A stretch of DNA of 48,824 nucleotides, from contig NZ_SRLE01000018.1 of NCBI RefSeq assembly GCF_004745945.1, forward strand, positions 1 through 48,824, in the 5' to 3' direction. Source of the stretch: Mangrovimicrobium sediminis (GTDB taxonomy: Bacteria > Pseudomonadota > Gammaproteobacteria > Pseudomonadales > Halieaceae). Below the pieces are notes generated by a model. It was not told the origin of the DNA. It saw only the letters and a list, made by a program, of their open reading frames with translations, and did no database searches. Below, piece by piece: positions 31,583 through 39,818 of this stretch. Each line of letters begins with the position of its first letter. Position 1 is the stretch's first letter. The position numbers and the translations under genes are program-made.

Positions 31583-32014
31583 TCAACCGGTCCGGCTGTT
31601 GTCCCGGGACGCGCTGCCGGCGTCGCCGGACGCCGTGTTCTGGCCGAGGTATTCCTCCACCACCACCAGGAAGCGACGCACGTCGAAGGGTTTGGTCAGG
31701 TAGCAGTCGAAGCCCGCGCGCATGCCATCGGCCAGTTCGGCGCGGGTAGCAGACGCGGTCATGGCGATCACCGGTATCGACTTCAGTCGGGCGTCGGCGC
31801 GAATCCCCTGCAGGACTTCGAAGCCGTTCATGCCCGGCAGGTTGATATCCAGCAAAATGAGGTCAGGGGGCGAGACGCGTGCGAGCTCGAGGCCCTGTTC
31901 GCCCGTCGTCGCCGCGGTCATCTCGATGCCGTCGACCATGGCCAGAACCTTTTGCACAAGGCTCAGATTGGCGCTGTTATCTTCTACGTAAAGTATCTTG
32001 CGGTTCGCCATCAT
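31583..32014 (-). CDS. Single-domain response regulator (CheY/DivK-like receiver)
   Basis: Receiver without output domain, 143 residues including a Ser/Gly-rich tail. Acidic pair E11/D12 (YVEDNSANL), phospho-acceptor D56 (LILLDINLPGMNGFEV), T in AMTAS and the Lys in LTKPFD are all present. The pattern EDNxxNLxLV resembles DivK-type phosphorelay shuttles more than flagellar CheY. ATG at 32014 is 7 bases behind GGAGGA; an adjacent ATG follows. Flanked by pomB and a hybrid kinase with HPt, it is a natural acceptor for that HPt, though a diffusible chemotaxis role cannot be excluded. Confidence 0.88.
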   Translation of the reverse strand: MMANRKILYVEDNSANLSLVQKVLAMVDGIEMTAATTGEQGLELARVSPPDLILLDINLPGMNGFEVLQGIRADARLKSIPVIAMTASATRAELADGMRAGFDCYLTKPFDVRRFLVVVEEYLGQNTASGDAGSASRDNSRTG

Positions 32015-32126
32015 CCGAGTGTCCTCCATCCCGGGGTGCGCGAAACCGTGTTTCGAACGACCGCTCCCTGTGTCGCACCAGGCGCGAAGGTCACTTCGCC
32101 TGGCTGACGCACCCCTGTGAGGAACT

Positions 32127-32174
32127 GTAGTACAAATCTGTAAAAAGTTTGTAGCACTAAATTTTCTGAAATTT
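32127..32174 (-). promoter_or_regulatory. AT-rich leader with inverted repeats upstream of the receiver gene
   Basis: In a very GC-rich region this stretch is AT-rich. TACAAA (32131-32136) and TTTGTA (32148-32153) form an inverted repeat with matching flanks, and a second repeat of two AAATTT arms spans 32159-32174. It lies 113-160 bases before the receiver start in the 259-base gap after pomB. Probably promoter or operator; I cannot assign exact -35/-10 elements. Confidence 0.35.
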
Positions 32175-32273
32175 GTTTTCGTGATGCAGCGCACCGATTG
32201 GGCAACTGCCCGCCGCCCGCCCGCGCTGCTACCGGCATGACTATCGACACTACGCTGCACACTAACCTGGTCA

Positions 32274-33287
32274 CTAGGCCGCCTCCGCGCCCTGCACTGC
32301 GGCGTCCTGCAGCGCCGCGGTTTCCGCGACCGGCACCACCTCCACGGCGGGCGCTTCGACGGCCGGGGCTGGCGGCGCGTTGTCCGCTTCTGGCAGCGGC
32401 GCCGCATCGCCGTCGCCGGGCCGGTTCAGGCTGTTGCGGATGACGATCTCCACGCGGCGGTTGGCGGCGCGGTTCTCCGGGGTATCGTTGGGCTTCAGGG
32501 GGCGCGTGTCCGCGTGGCCCACCACCATGAAGCGCGCCTCGCGCACGGTGCCCTGTTTCATCAGTTCCTTGGCCACGGTCAGCGCCCGCGCGGCGGAAAG
32601 GTCCCAGTTGGATTCGAAATGGTTGCCCTTGATCGGCACGTTGTCGGTGTGTCCCTCCACCGAGATGGTGCCCTCGATCTCCGCCAGAGCAGTGCGCAGT
32701 TGCTCGATCAGCGGCTCGAAGTCCGGATTGAGATCGGCCTGGCCGGAGGCGAAGGAGCCCTGCTCGCGAATGCGGATGGTGATCTGGTTGAGCGACGCCG
32801 CGACGTCGATCTTGCCGTCGACGATACCGTCGCGCAGCACCTGGCGCAGGGCCTCCTCCTCGCCCTGGCTGGAGAGCATCTCGCGCAGCTTCTCGCGCAG
32901 CAGTTCCTGCGGCACGGATTCCGCGCCGGACTGCTCGCCACCGTTCTGCGACGACTGGCTGCCCACCTGCAGCGAGCGCTGGGAGTCGTTGGTGGTCTGC
33001 TGGTTGATCACCGGGCGCGGCGTCGGCTGCGGCGTACCGGGGCTGAATTCCTGCTTGATGACGCTGGTACCCTTGGGAATGCTCTCGGCCTCGATCTTGC
33101 TCTGTACGCCGAAGGCCTCCTTCATCGAGCCGGCGATGGCGCGGTACTTGACCACATCCATCTCGGAGAAAGACAACAGCAACACGAAGAAGCACATGAG
33201 CAGCGACATGAGGTCGGCGAAGGTCGACATCCACGCCGGCGCGCCTTCTTCGGGTTCGTCCTCGCTACCGCCGAGTTCCGCGTCCAT
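32274..33287 (-). CDS. pomB: Flagellar stator protein PomB/MotB
   Basis: Stator subunit anchored to peptidoglycan. The 337 residues have one transmembrane helix with ion-binding D25 in FADLMSLLMCFFVLLLSF, nearly the Vibrio PomB sequence, followed by the plug/linker (SEMDVVKYRAIAGSMKEAFGV). The OmpA-like domain (about 165-280) shows VEGHTDNVPI and NRRVEIVI. A Pro/Ala/Val-rich tail follows. The start overlaps the pomA stop by one base (TGATG). The PomB-like helix suggests sodium coupling, consistent with a marine host; this is inference. Confidence 0.93.
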   Translation of the reverse strand: MDAELGGSEDEPEEGAPAWMSTFADLMSLLMCFFVLLLSFSEMDVVKYRAIAGSMKEAFGVQSKIEAESIPKGTSVIKQEFSPGTPQPTPRPVINQQTTNDSQRSLQVGSQSSQNGGEQSGAESVPQELLREKLREMLSSQGEEEALRQVLRDGIVDGKIDVAASLNQITIRIREQGSFASGQADLNPDFEPLIEQLRTALAEIEGTISVEGHTDNVPIKGNHFESNWDLSAARALTVAKELMKQGTVREARFMVVGHADTRPLKPNDTPENRAANRRVEIVIRNSLNRPGDGDAAPLPEADNAPPAPAVEAPAVEVVPVAETAALQDAAVQGAEAA

Positions 33288-34075
33288 CAGGCAGCTTCCG
33301 CGGCCGCCCCGTCAGCGGACTCGCTGCTATCCTGGCGCACGCCAGGGGTAAGGTAGACCTCGAGCAGGGATTCGATCAGGCGGTAGTTGAGGCCTTCCTG
33401 GATCGCCATGATGCCGTCCAGGCACAGTGATTTGTTGCGGCTCTCCTCCGAGCGGCGCAGGGTGAGCTTGTCGCCGATGGGCTTGGCCACCACGTTGGCC
33501 AACACCGCACCGTACAGGGTGGTGAGCAGTGCCACCGCCATCGCCGGGCCGATCGCCTTGGGGTCTTCCATGTTGGCGAGCATCTGCACCAGGCCGATCA
33601 GGGTGCCGATCATGCCCATCGCCGGCGCCACGTCCGCGGTGGCGAAAAACACCTTGGCGCCCCAGGTATGGCGGTCGATGGTCTGCTTTATTTCCTGTGC
33701 CATGCGCGCCTTGATGGTGTCGCGGTCGAGACCGTCGACCATCATCATTACCGCGTCCTTGAGGAACTGGTTTTCGATCTCCATCTTTTCCAGGGCCAGC
33801 ACGCCTTCCTTGCGCGCGGTCTTGGACATCTCGATGATGGTCTCGATCAGTTCCTGGGGGTCCTGGAGTTCGAACTTGAACGCCCGGGTGGCCACCTTGA
33901 AGGCGTTGAGGAAGTCCTTGAGGGAAAACTTGATCATCACCACCAGGAAGGTGCCGCCGATGACGATGAGCAGGGAGGGGATGTTGATGAACATCAGCGC
34001 GGAGCCGCCCATGATGATCGCCAGCCCGACGATCACCGAAGCCCCGATCATTCCTATCAACGTCGCTAAGTCCAT
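33287..34075 (-). CDS. pomA: Flagellar stator protein PomA/MotA
   Basis: Ion-conducting stator subunit pushing on FliG. The 262 residues begin MDLATLIGMIG like Vibrio PomA and have four transmembrane segments (about 3-25, 33-52, 148-170, 180-202). The cytoplasmic loop holds conserved Arg/Glu residues (TARKEGVLALE). Co-transcribed with pomB. A FliA-type promoter at 34121-34147 lies in the 89-base gap after fliA. Confidence 0.93.
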   Translation of the reverse strand: MDLATLIGMIGASVIVGLAIIMGGSALMFINIPSLLIVIGGTFLVVMIKFSLKDFLNAFKVATRAFKFELQDPQELIETIIEMSKTARKEGVLALEKMEIENQFLKDAVMMMVDGLDRDTIKARMAQEIKQTIDRHTWGAKVFFATADVAPAMGMIGTLIGLVQMLANMEDPKAIGPAMAVALLTTLYGAVLANVVAKPIGDKLTLRRSEESRNKSLCLDGIMAIQEGLNYRLIESLLEVYLTPGVRQDSSESADGAAAEAA

Positions 34076-34120
34076 TTTTGTTTCGCGCCCCCCTGCAATT
34101 GATAACTGCCCTCATGCGGT

Positions 34121-34147
34121 AAATCGGCAACTCCCGCAGGGACTTTA
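34121..34147 (-). promoter_or_regulatory. FliA (sigma-28) promoter for pomAB
   Basis: On the minus strand -35 TAAAGTCC (34140-34147), 11 bases, then -10 GCCGATTT (34121-34128); consensus TAAAGTTT-N11-GCCGATAA. About 45 bases before the pomA start. Stator genes are well-known FliA targets. Confidence 0.8.
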
Positions 34148-34164
34148 ACGAGGAGCGGGCTTTC

Positions 34165-34875
34165 TCAGTCCATCATGCTCCCGGCCTGCAGCCGGCTGCG
34201 GATACGGCCCACCGCCTGGCTGTGCAGCTGGCACACGCGGGACTCGCTGACACCCATCAGGGCGCCGATTTCCTTGAGGTTGAGGTCTTCCTGGTAGTAC
34301 AGGGCGAGCAACAGTTTCTCGCGCTCCGGCAGCACATCGATCGCCTCGATCAACTCCTCGCGCTGCTCGCCGTACAGGGCTTCCAGGTAGGGGTTGCCGC
34401 CCTCGCCGTTGCCCTGGGGCTCCCAGCCCTCCTCCACCAGTTGTTCCAGCGGCAGCAGCAGGCCGTTGTTGGTGTCGGTGAGCAGGTCGTGGTATTCGTC
34501 GACGTCCATGTCCATGTAGTCGATGATCTCGCGCTCGTCCGGCGGTCGGCCGTACTTCTGTTCGAGGTGGGCGATGCTCTCGTCCAGCGCCCGCGCCTTG
34601 CGCCGCACCGAGCGCGGCAGCCAGTCGCGGGTACGCAGCTCGTCGATCATCGCGCCGCGTATGCGCGCCGAGGCAAACGCCTGGAAGGGGGTTCCGGAAC
34701 TCTCGTCGAAACGCTGCATGGCGTCGAGTAACCCGAGGTATCCCGCCTGGATGAGGTCCTCCAGGTCGATGCTCGCCGGCAGGCGAACCCGCAGTGAGAG
34801 CGCGTGACGCCGTACGATCGGAATGTACTCTTCGGCGAGGTCGCGCTGTTCGATTTTTCCTTTAGCTGTATACAT
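34165..34875 (-). CDS. fliA: RNA polymerase sigma factor FliA (sigma-28)
   Basis: Directs RNA polymerase to late flagellar, stator and chemotaxis promoters. The 236 residues have region 2 (DLIQAGYLGLLDAMQRFD and FQAFASARIRGAMIDELRTRDWLPRSVRR), region 3 (YGRPPDEREI) and region 4 helix-turn-helix (LNLKEIGALMGVSESRVCQLHSQAVGRIR). Start ATG at 34875. Located between the FlhF partner protein and pomA, matching the flhA-flhF-fleN-fliA order in pseudomonads and vibrios. No anti-sigma factor FlgM is in view. Four candidate target promoters in this window are listed separately. Confidence 0.96.
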   Translation of the reverse strand: MYTAKGKIEQRDLAEEYIPIVRRHALSLRVRLPASIDLEDLIQAGYLGLLDAMQRFDESSGTPFQAFASARIRGAMIDELRTRDWLPRSVRRKARALDESIAHLEQKYGRPPDEREIIDYMDMDVDEYHDLLTDTNNGLLLPLEQLVEEGWEPQGNGEGGNPYLEALYGEQREELIEAIDVLPEREKLLLALYYQEDLNLKEIGALMGVSESRVCQLHSQAVGRIRSRLQAGSMMD

Positions 34876-34970
34876 CAGCGGCCCTGTCCCTAGTTGCGAC
34901 CCCGGCGGCGCCGGGTATCTGGATGTTGTTGATTAGAATTATCCGTATCCGCTGTCGTCAGGATGGGTCG

Positions 34971-35027
34971 AATAAGCTCGCTTATTGCGGTTTATTCGCC
35001 GTTTAGCCCGGTGCGGGTGAGACCCGC
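34971..35027. other. Small hairpins between fliA and the FlhF-partner gene
   Basis: AATAAGC (34971-34977) pairs with GCTTATT (34980-34986), and GCGGGT (35013-35018) pairs with ACCCGC (35022-35027). They lie in the 169-base gap in front of fliA. Neither is followed by a T-tract on the minus strand. They may form a weak terminator or a fliA leader structure; function is not established. Confidence 0.35.
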
Positions 35028-35044
35028 GTCACAGGCCGGGGGGA

Positions 35045-35521
35045 TCAGTGGCTGAGCACCACCAGTTCGATGTCGAAGTAGGCCGCGGCGAGGCGGCTGA
35101 GGTTGTCCAGCAGACCCTTGCGCGACAGGCCGGGCTCGTGCAGGGCGAGCACCCGGGACGGCGCGCCGTGCTCGCGCAGCTCGCCCAGGGCCTCGTAGCC
35201 CTTGCGAAAGGCGCGGATATCGGTGTCCACCCACAGCGCCCAGCGGCGACTGCGGGCGGCGTGCCCGGGCAGCTCGCCGCTGCCGTCCAGCGCGGTCACC
35301 CGCCACTGGTCGGGGTCGCCGGCCCAGCGAAAGCCGAGGTCGGCCCAGCGTTCGAGCCGCGCGCGGACCAGGCGCACGGCATCGTCGCCGTGCACGGGCA
35401 ACCCCGCCACCACGATGTCGTGCACACCCGGTGCCAGGGCCGCGCCCTGGGCGGCGTGTTGTGCGTCGCGGGCCTTTTCCAGGGCCCAGGCGCGCAGGCT
35501 GGCTGCCTGGTCGAGACTCAT
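35045..35521 (-). CDS. DQAxxLR-motif protein in the FlhG/FleN position (FlhF partner without ATPase P-loop)
   Basis: 158 residues, no recognised full-length family. The N-terminus reads MSLDQAASLRAWALEK; DQAASLR is an exact match to DQAxxLR, the FlhG helix known to insert into FlhF and stimulate its GTPase. FlhG/FleN is normally about 270-300 residues with a MinD P-loop (GKGGVGKT); nothing like it is present here. The C-terminal stretch (RRWALWVDTDIRAF, RKGYEALGELREHG, GLLDNLSRLAAAYFDIELVVL) faintly resembles the C-terminal half of FlhG, so it may be a reduced FlhG, or an unrelated protein that acquired the helix. It starts two bases after the flhF stop and precedes fliA, exactly where fleN usually is. 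Confidence 0.75.
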   Translation of the reverse strand: MSLDQAASLRAWALEKARDAQHAAQGAALAPGVHDIVVAGLPVHGDDAVRLVRARLERWADLGFRWAGDPDQWRVTALDGSGELPGHAARSRRWALWVDTDIRAFRKGYEALGELREHGAPSRVLALHEPGLSRKGLLDNLSRLAAAYFDIELVVLSH

Positions 35522-35523
35522 GG

Positions 35524-37725
35524 TCAGTGCATCCTGCCGGGAGCCAGCAGCTCCCGGGCGACAAACAGGTAGGCCAGGCCGTCAACCAGGGTGCGGGTGT
35601 TGGCGGCGCGTTTGCCGCCCAGCACCAGCTGCAGTTGCTGGCGCAGCTCGACACACTCGGGCTCGGCGGACATCTCCAGGCGCAGCGCGGTGGCCGCCAG
35701 GGCACCGGCAGTCAGCGCGCGCAGCTCGGCACAGGCCTGGAAGCCGGGCATGCCGTGCAGTTGCGCCAGGGCGTGGCGGGTCATCGCGGCGAAGCTCTCC
35801 ATGGCGCACTGGGCGCGGATCAGCGAAGCCACCGCCTGTTCCCCGGAGGACAGCCAGTAGCGGCGCGATACCACCTCGCCGGTAGCGGCGCAGCGCAGCA
35901 CCCCGGCCCAGGCAAAGCCCGCGTAGCGCTCGACTTCGACGCTCTCGCGCACCGGGGGAAACACCGCCGGCACGCCGCTCAGGGAAAGAATCGCCGGCTG
36001 CGAGCGGTAGATGAGCTCGATCTCGCCGGCCACCGCATCCGCCGGTACCGCCTTCGAGACCGCCTGGGCGGTGCCGCGTACCTGTACCTGGGTGCGCGCG
36101 GACACCGCGGCCAGCCAGCGCCGGTCGCGCTCGCGCAGCCAGTGCAGGGCCGCGGATTCCGGCAGTGACGGGAATAAATGCACGCGGCTGCCCAGTTGCG
36201 CCTCCAGCGCCGCCAGGCGGCCCTCGGCGGGCACGTTCTGCAACGGCGGCACGGTGATCGCGCTGGGACGCAGGTCGGCATCCAGCAGCAGGTGCGGCCA
36301 GGCGATATCGTCCTCGCCGTGGGCCTCCTCCGCCCACAGCGCGCCGCCGGCGGTGACCTGGCCGCGTAGGCCGGCTCGCAGGTCGTCCACTCGCGCCTGC
36401 TGCCAGTCGGTATGTAAAAGGGAGATGTCCCACAGCGCCTCGAGATGACCGAAGCCGGGCACCGAGGCCTCCAGCAGGCGCAGGTTGACGCCGATCTGGC
36501 GGCCGCGGGACAACAGCTCGCGGGTCCAGTCGGCGGGCCGCGCCGGGGGTTCGGCGAAGGGTGCCGCCGGCTCCTCGGTGAGCTGGCGCAGCACCGGCTG
36601 CATAATCGCCATCGGCATCGCCGGGTCCAGGTCCTCGGGGACACGCTGGCCGGCACTGCTGAACAGCGGCTGCAAATCGTGACGGATGACCTTGTCCACC
36701 AGCAGGGCCGGGGAGCAGGCCTCGTCCAGCTTGGTGAGAATACAGTGGCCGATGCGGCCGCCGGCGGCCAGCGCGGACTGGCGGTAGCAGCGCACTACCT
36801 CCTCCAGGGTCTGGTGGTGGCTGGAGCCGCTGAGCAGGAGCACGAAGCGCAGGTCGTCGCAGGCCTCGCACAGCTCGGCGAACTGGCCGAGCACGCGCTC
36901 GTCGCGCTGGCTCAGGCCCACGGTATCGATCAGCACCACGCGCTTGTCGCGCAGCTCCTCCAGCACCTGCGCCAGCGGGCGCTGGCTGTCCACCGCGCGG
37001 AAGGTGACATCGAGCAGGCTGGCGTACTCGCGCAGCTGCTCGTGGGCGCCCACCCGGTAGTAGTCGGTGCTGACCAGGGCCAGGTCCTCGGCGCCGTGGC
37101 GCATGACGTAGCGCGCGGCGATCTTCGCCGTGGTGGTGGTCTTGCCCGAGCCGGTGGGACCGACCAGGGCGAACACGCCGCCGGCGTCGACCAGCCCCTC
37201 GCCGTCCGCCAGCGGCGGCAGGCGCAGCTCCAGCTGGCGCGACAGCCACTTGCGAATCTCCAGCGGCTGCCAGGCCGCCTGCTGCAGCGGTTCGGGCAGC
37301 TGCACCGCGAGTTCCGCGGCCAGTTCATCGGAGAAACAGGCGGTGAGCAGGCCGCGGTACAGGCGCCCGCCATTGGTGTCGGCGCCCTGCATGCGCGCGG
37401 CGGAAGCCGCCAGCATGGCCTTGACGTCGCGCACCTCGGCCATCAACTGCTCGCCCAGTTGCCCGCCACCGGCCTCGCTGGCCGGCTTCACCGCGATGGG
37501 CGTCAGGGGCACCACCGGCTCGGGCTCGACGAGCGCGGCGGCCGGCGCTACCGGCTGCGGTGTCGCGGGGGCGGCGCCGGGCACTTCCGACTCCGCCACC
37601 GCCAGGATCTCGATGCCCTCCGGGGTGCTGTGGTTGCCCAGGATAAGCGCGTTCTCGCCCAGGGCCGCCTTGACCTTGCGCATCGCCTCGCGGCTGTTCA
37701 CTCCAACAAATCGTTGTACGTTCAC
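35524..37725 (-). CDS. flhF: Flagellar biosynthesis SRP-like GTPase FlhF, with long C-terminal extension
   Basis: SRP-type GTPase that sets polar flagellum position and number. The N-terminal B-domain (VQRFVGVNSREAMRKVKAAL) and Pro/Ala linker are followed by the NG domain (about 120-390) with P-loop GPTGSGKTT (189-197), STDYYRVGAHEQL, IDTVG (266-270) and TKLDEA (331-336). GTG start at 37725 overlapping flhA by 4 bases. Usual FlhF proteins are about 400-500 residues; this one has 733, with roughly 330 residues after the NG domain that I do not recognise. The next gene encodes a DQAxxLR partner instead of full FlhG. Confidence 0.92.
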   Translation of the reverse strand: MNVQRFVGVNSREAMRKVKAALGENALILGNHSTPEGIEILAVAESEVPGAAPATPQPVAPAAALVEPEPVVPLTPIAVKPASEAGGGQLGEQLMAEVRDVKAMLAASAARMQGADTNGGRLYRGLLTACFSDELAAELAVQLPEPLQQAAWQPLEIRKWLSRQLELRLPPLADGEGLVDAGGVFALVGPTGSGKTTTTAKIAARYVMRHGAEDLALVSTDYYRVGAHEQLREYASLLDVTFRAVDSQRPLAQVLEELRDKRVVLIDTVGLSQRDERVLGQFAELCEACDDLRFVLLLSGSSHHQTLEEVVRCYRQSALAAGGRIGHCILTKLDEACSPALLVDKVIRHDLQPLFSSAGQRVPEDLDPAMPMAIMQPVLRQLTEEPAAPFAEPPARPADWTRELLSRGRQIGVNLRLLEASVPGFGHLEALWDISLLHTDWQQARVDDLRAGLRGQVTAGGALWAEEAHGEDDIAWPHLLLDADLRPSAITVPPLQNVPAEGRLAALEAQLGSRVHLFPSLPESAALHWLRERDRRWLAAVSARTQVQVRGTAQAVSKAVPADAVAGEIELIYRSQPAILSLSGVPAVFPPVRESVEVERYAGFAWAGVLRCAATGEVVSRRYWLSSGEQAVASLIRAQCAMESFAAMTRHALAQLHGMPGFQACAELRALTAGALAATALRLEMSAEPECVELRQQLQLVLGGKRAANTRTLVDGLAYLFVARELLAPGRMH

Positions 37726-39800
37726 GCGGCAGCTCCTATCCAGCTGGTGATGCGGATGCTCTTGTCATTGGGAATTTCGGCGTCGGTCATGACCACCAGC
37801 CCGGGGATGCGCGCCTGCAGGAAGTGCGACAGCATCTGGCGCAGGGCCTGGCGCACCACCAGCACCGGCGGGTTGCCGCCGTTCTCCTGGCGCTGCAGGG
37901 CGCCGCGCGCCATTTCCAGCACGGTCTCCGCCAGCCCCGGCTCCATGGCGCCGCTGCTGCGCGCCTGCAACAGCACGTCCTCCAGCTCCGCGTCCAGGCC
38001 GATGATGTTGAGCACGTCGCTGGCGCCGAACCACTGCTGGGTGATGGAGCGCCCCAGCGCCACCCGCACACGGTCGGTGAGCTGGGTCAGGTCGGCGGTA
38101 TCGCCGGTCTCGGCGAGGGTCTCGAGGATGGTGCGCATGTCGCGGATCGGCACCTGCTCGGCGAGCAGGTTCTGCAGCAGGCGCTGCAGCTGGGCGAGGT
38201 TCACTTTCTTGTCCAGCACGTCCTCTACCAGCGCCTTGCCGGCCTCGCCCAGGCGGTCCAGCAACTGCTGTACCTCGTGGCGGCCGAGCATCTCGCCGGC
38301 ATGCTTCTGCATCAGGTGGTTGAGGTGGGTGGCGACCACGGTGCTGGCGTCGACCACGGTGTAGCCGTAGATCTGCGCGTGCTCGCGCTTGTCGTTGTCC
38401 ACCCACACCGCGGGCAGGCCGAAGGCCGGGTCGACCACGCGGATACCCTCGATGCTGCCGCTGGTCTGGCCGGGGTCGATGGCCAGGTACTTGTCCGGGT
38501 AGACCTCGCCCTTGCCGATCACCGCCTCCTTCAACAGGATGGTGTAACCGTTGGCGCCCAGTTCCAGGTTGTCGCGGATGTGCACCACCGGCGGCAGGAA
38601 ACCCACGCTCTGGGCGAATTTCTTGCGCACGCTCTTGATCCGCGCCAGCAGCTTGCCGCTCTGCTCCTGGTCGACCATGGGGATCAGGCGGTGGCCGACT
38701 TCCAGGCCGAGCACGTCCACCAGCTGCACGTCGTCCCAGCTGGCCTCGGTGGATTCCGGCGGCGCCACGTCGAGCAGCGGCGCCGGTTCCGGCTCCGGCG
38801 CGCTGGCCTGGCGTTTTGCCAGGTACCAGGCCAGGGAACCCAGGGCGGTGGTGAACAGCAGGAACACGAAATTGGGCATGCCCGGCACCAGGCCGAGCAG
38901 GCCGAGGACGCCGGCGGTCAGCGCCAGCACCCGCGGGTTGACGAACAGCTGACCGATCATCTGCTGGCCGACGTCCTCGTCGGTATCCACGCGGGAGACC
39001 ATGACGCCGGCGGCGGTGGAGATGACCAGGGCGGGAATCTGCGCCACCAGGCCATCGCCCACGGTGAGCAGGGTGTAGGTGGTCGCCGCGGAGGCGACAT
39101 CCATCTGGTGCTGCAGCACGCCGATCATCAGGCCGCCGAGGATATTCACCACCATGATGATCAGGCCGGCCACGGCGTCGCCGCGCACGAACTTGCTGGC
39201 ACCGTCCATGGAGCCGTAGAAATCCGCCTCCTGGGAGACCTGCCGGCGCCGCTCGCGGGCCTCGGCCTCGCCGATCAGGCCGGCGTTGAGGTCGGCGTCG
39301 ATGGCCATCTGCTTGCCCGGCATCGCGTCCAGCATGAAGCGCGCGCCGACCTCGGCGATACGCCCGGCGCCCTTGGTGATCACCATGAAGTTGATGATCA
39401 CCAGGATCATGAACACCACCAGGCCGACGGCAAAGTTGCCGCCCACCAGGAAGGTACCGAAAGCCTCGATCACCTTGCCCGCAGCGGCGCCGCCGCCGTG
39501 GCCCTCGATCAGCACCACGCGGGTGGAGGCCACGTTCAGCGCCAGGCGCAGCAAGGTGGTGAACAGCAGCACCGCGGGGAAGGCGGCAAACTCCAGCGGC
39601 TTGTTGGTGAACATGCTGACCAGCAGCACCATGATGCCGAGCGCGATATTGAAGGTGAACAGGATGTCCAGGACGAAGGGCGGCAGCGGCAGGATCATCA
39701 TCGCCAGCACCATGATGATCAGCACCGGGCCGGCCATCAGGTTCAGGCGCATGTTCTGCCAGGGCAGGTCCTTGAGCATTCTCGGTGAGAGCGCATTCAT
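37722..39800 (-). CDS. flhA: Flagellar export apparatus protein FlhA
   Basis: Core of the flagellar type III export gate, coupling proton motive force to export and docking chaperone-substrate complexes. The 692 residues have eight N-terminal transmembrane segments, the FHIPEP-type signature region (GAGRIAEVGARFMLDAMPGKQMAIDADLNAGL, in part) around 140-180 and the large cytoplasmic domain from about 330. Length and motifs are typical. ATG at 39800, 18 bases after flhB. Confidence 0.96.
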   Translation of the reverse strand: MNALSPRMLKDLPWQNMRLNLMAGPVLIIMVLAMMILPLPPFVLDILFTFNIALGIMVLLVSMFTNKPLEFAAFPAVLLFTTLLRLALNVASTRVVLIEGHGGGAAAGKVIEAFGTFLVGGNFAVGLVVFMILVIINFMVITKGAGRIAEVGARFMLDAMPGKQMAIDADLNAGLIGEAEARERRRQVSQEADFYGSMDGASKFVRGDAVAGLIIMVVNILGGLMIGVLQHQMDVASAATTYTLLTVGDGLVAQIPALVISTAAGVMVSRVDTDEDVGQQMIGQLFVNPRVLALTAGVLGLLGLVPGMPNFVFLLFTTALGSLAWYLAKRQASAPEPEPAPLLDVAPPESTEASWDDVQLVDVLGLEVGHRLIPMVDQEQSGKLLARIKSVRKKFAQSVGFLPPVVHIRDNLELGANGYTILLKEAVIGKGEVYPDKYLAIDPGQTSGSIEGIRVVDPAFGLPAVWVDNDKREHAQIYGYTVVDASTVVATHLNHLMQKHAGEMLGRHEVQQLLDRLGEAGKALVEDVLDKKVNLAQLQRLLQNLLAEQVPIRDMRTILETLAETGDTADLTQLTDRVRVALGRSITQQWFGASDVLNIIGLDAELEDVLLQARSSGAMEPGLAETVLEMARGALQRQENGGNPPVLVVRQALRQMLSHFLQARIPGLVVMTDAEIPNDKSIRITSWIGAAA

Positions 39801-39818
39801 TGCGGCTTAAACTCCTCG

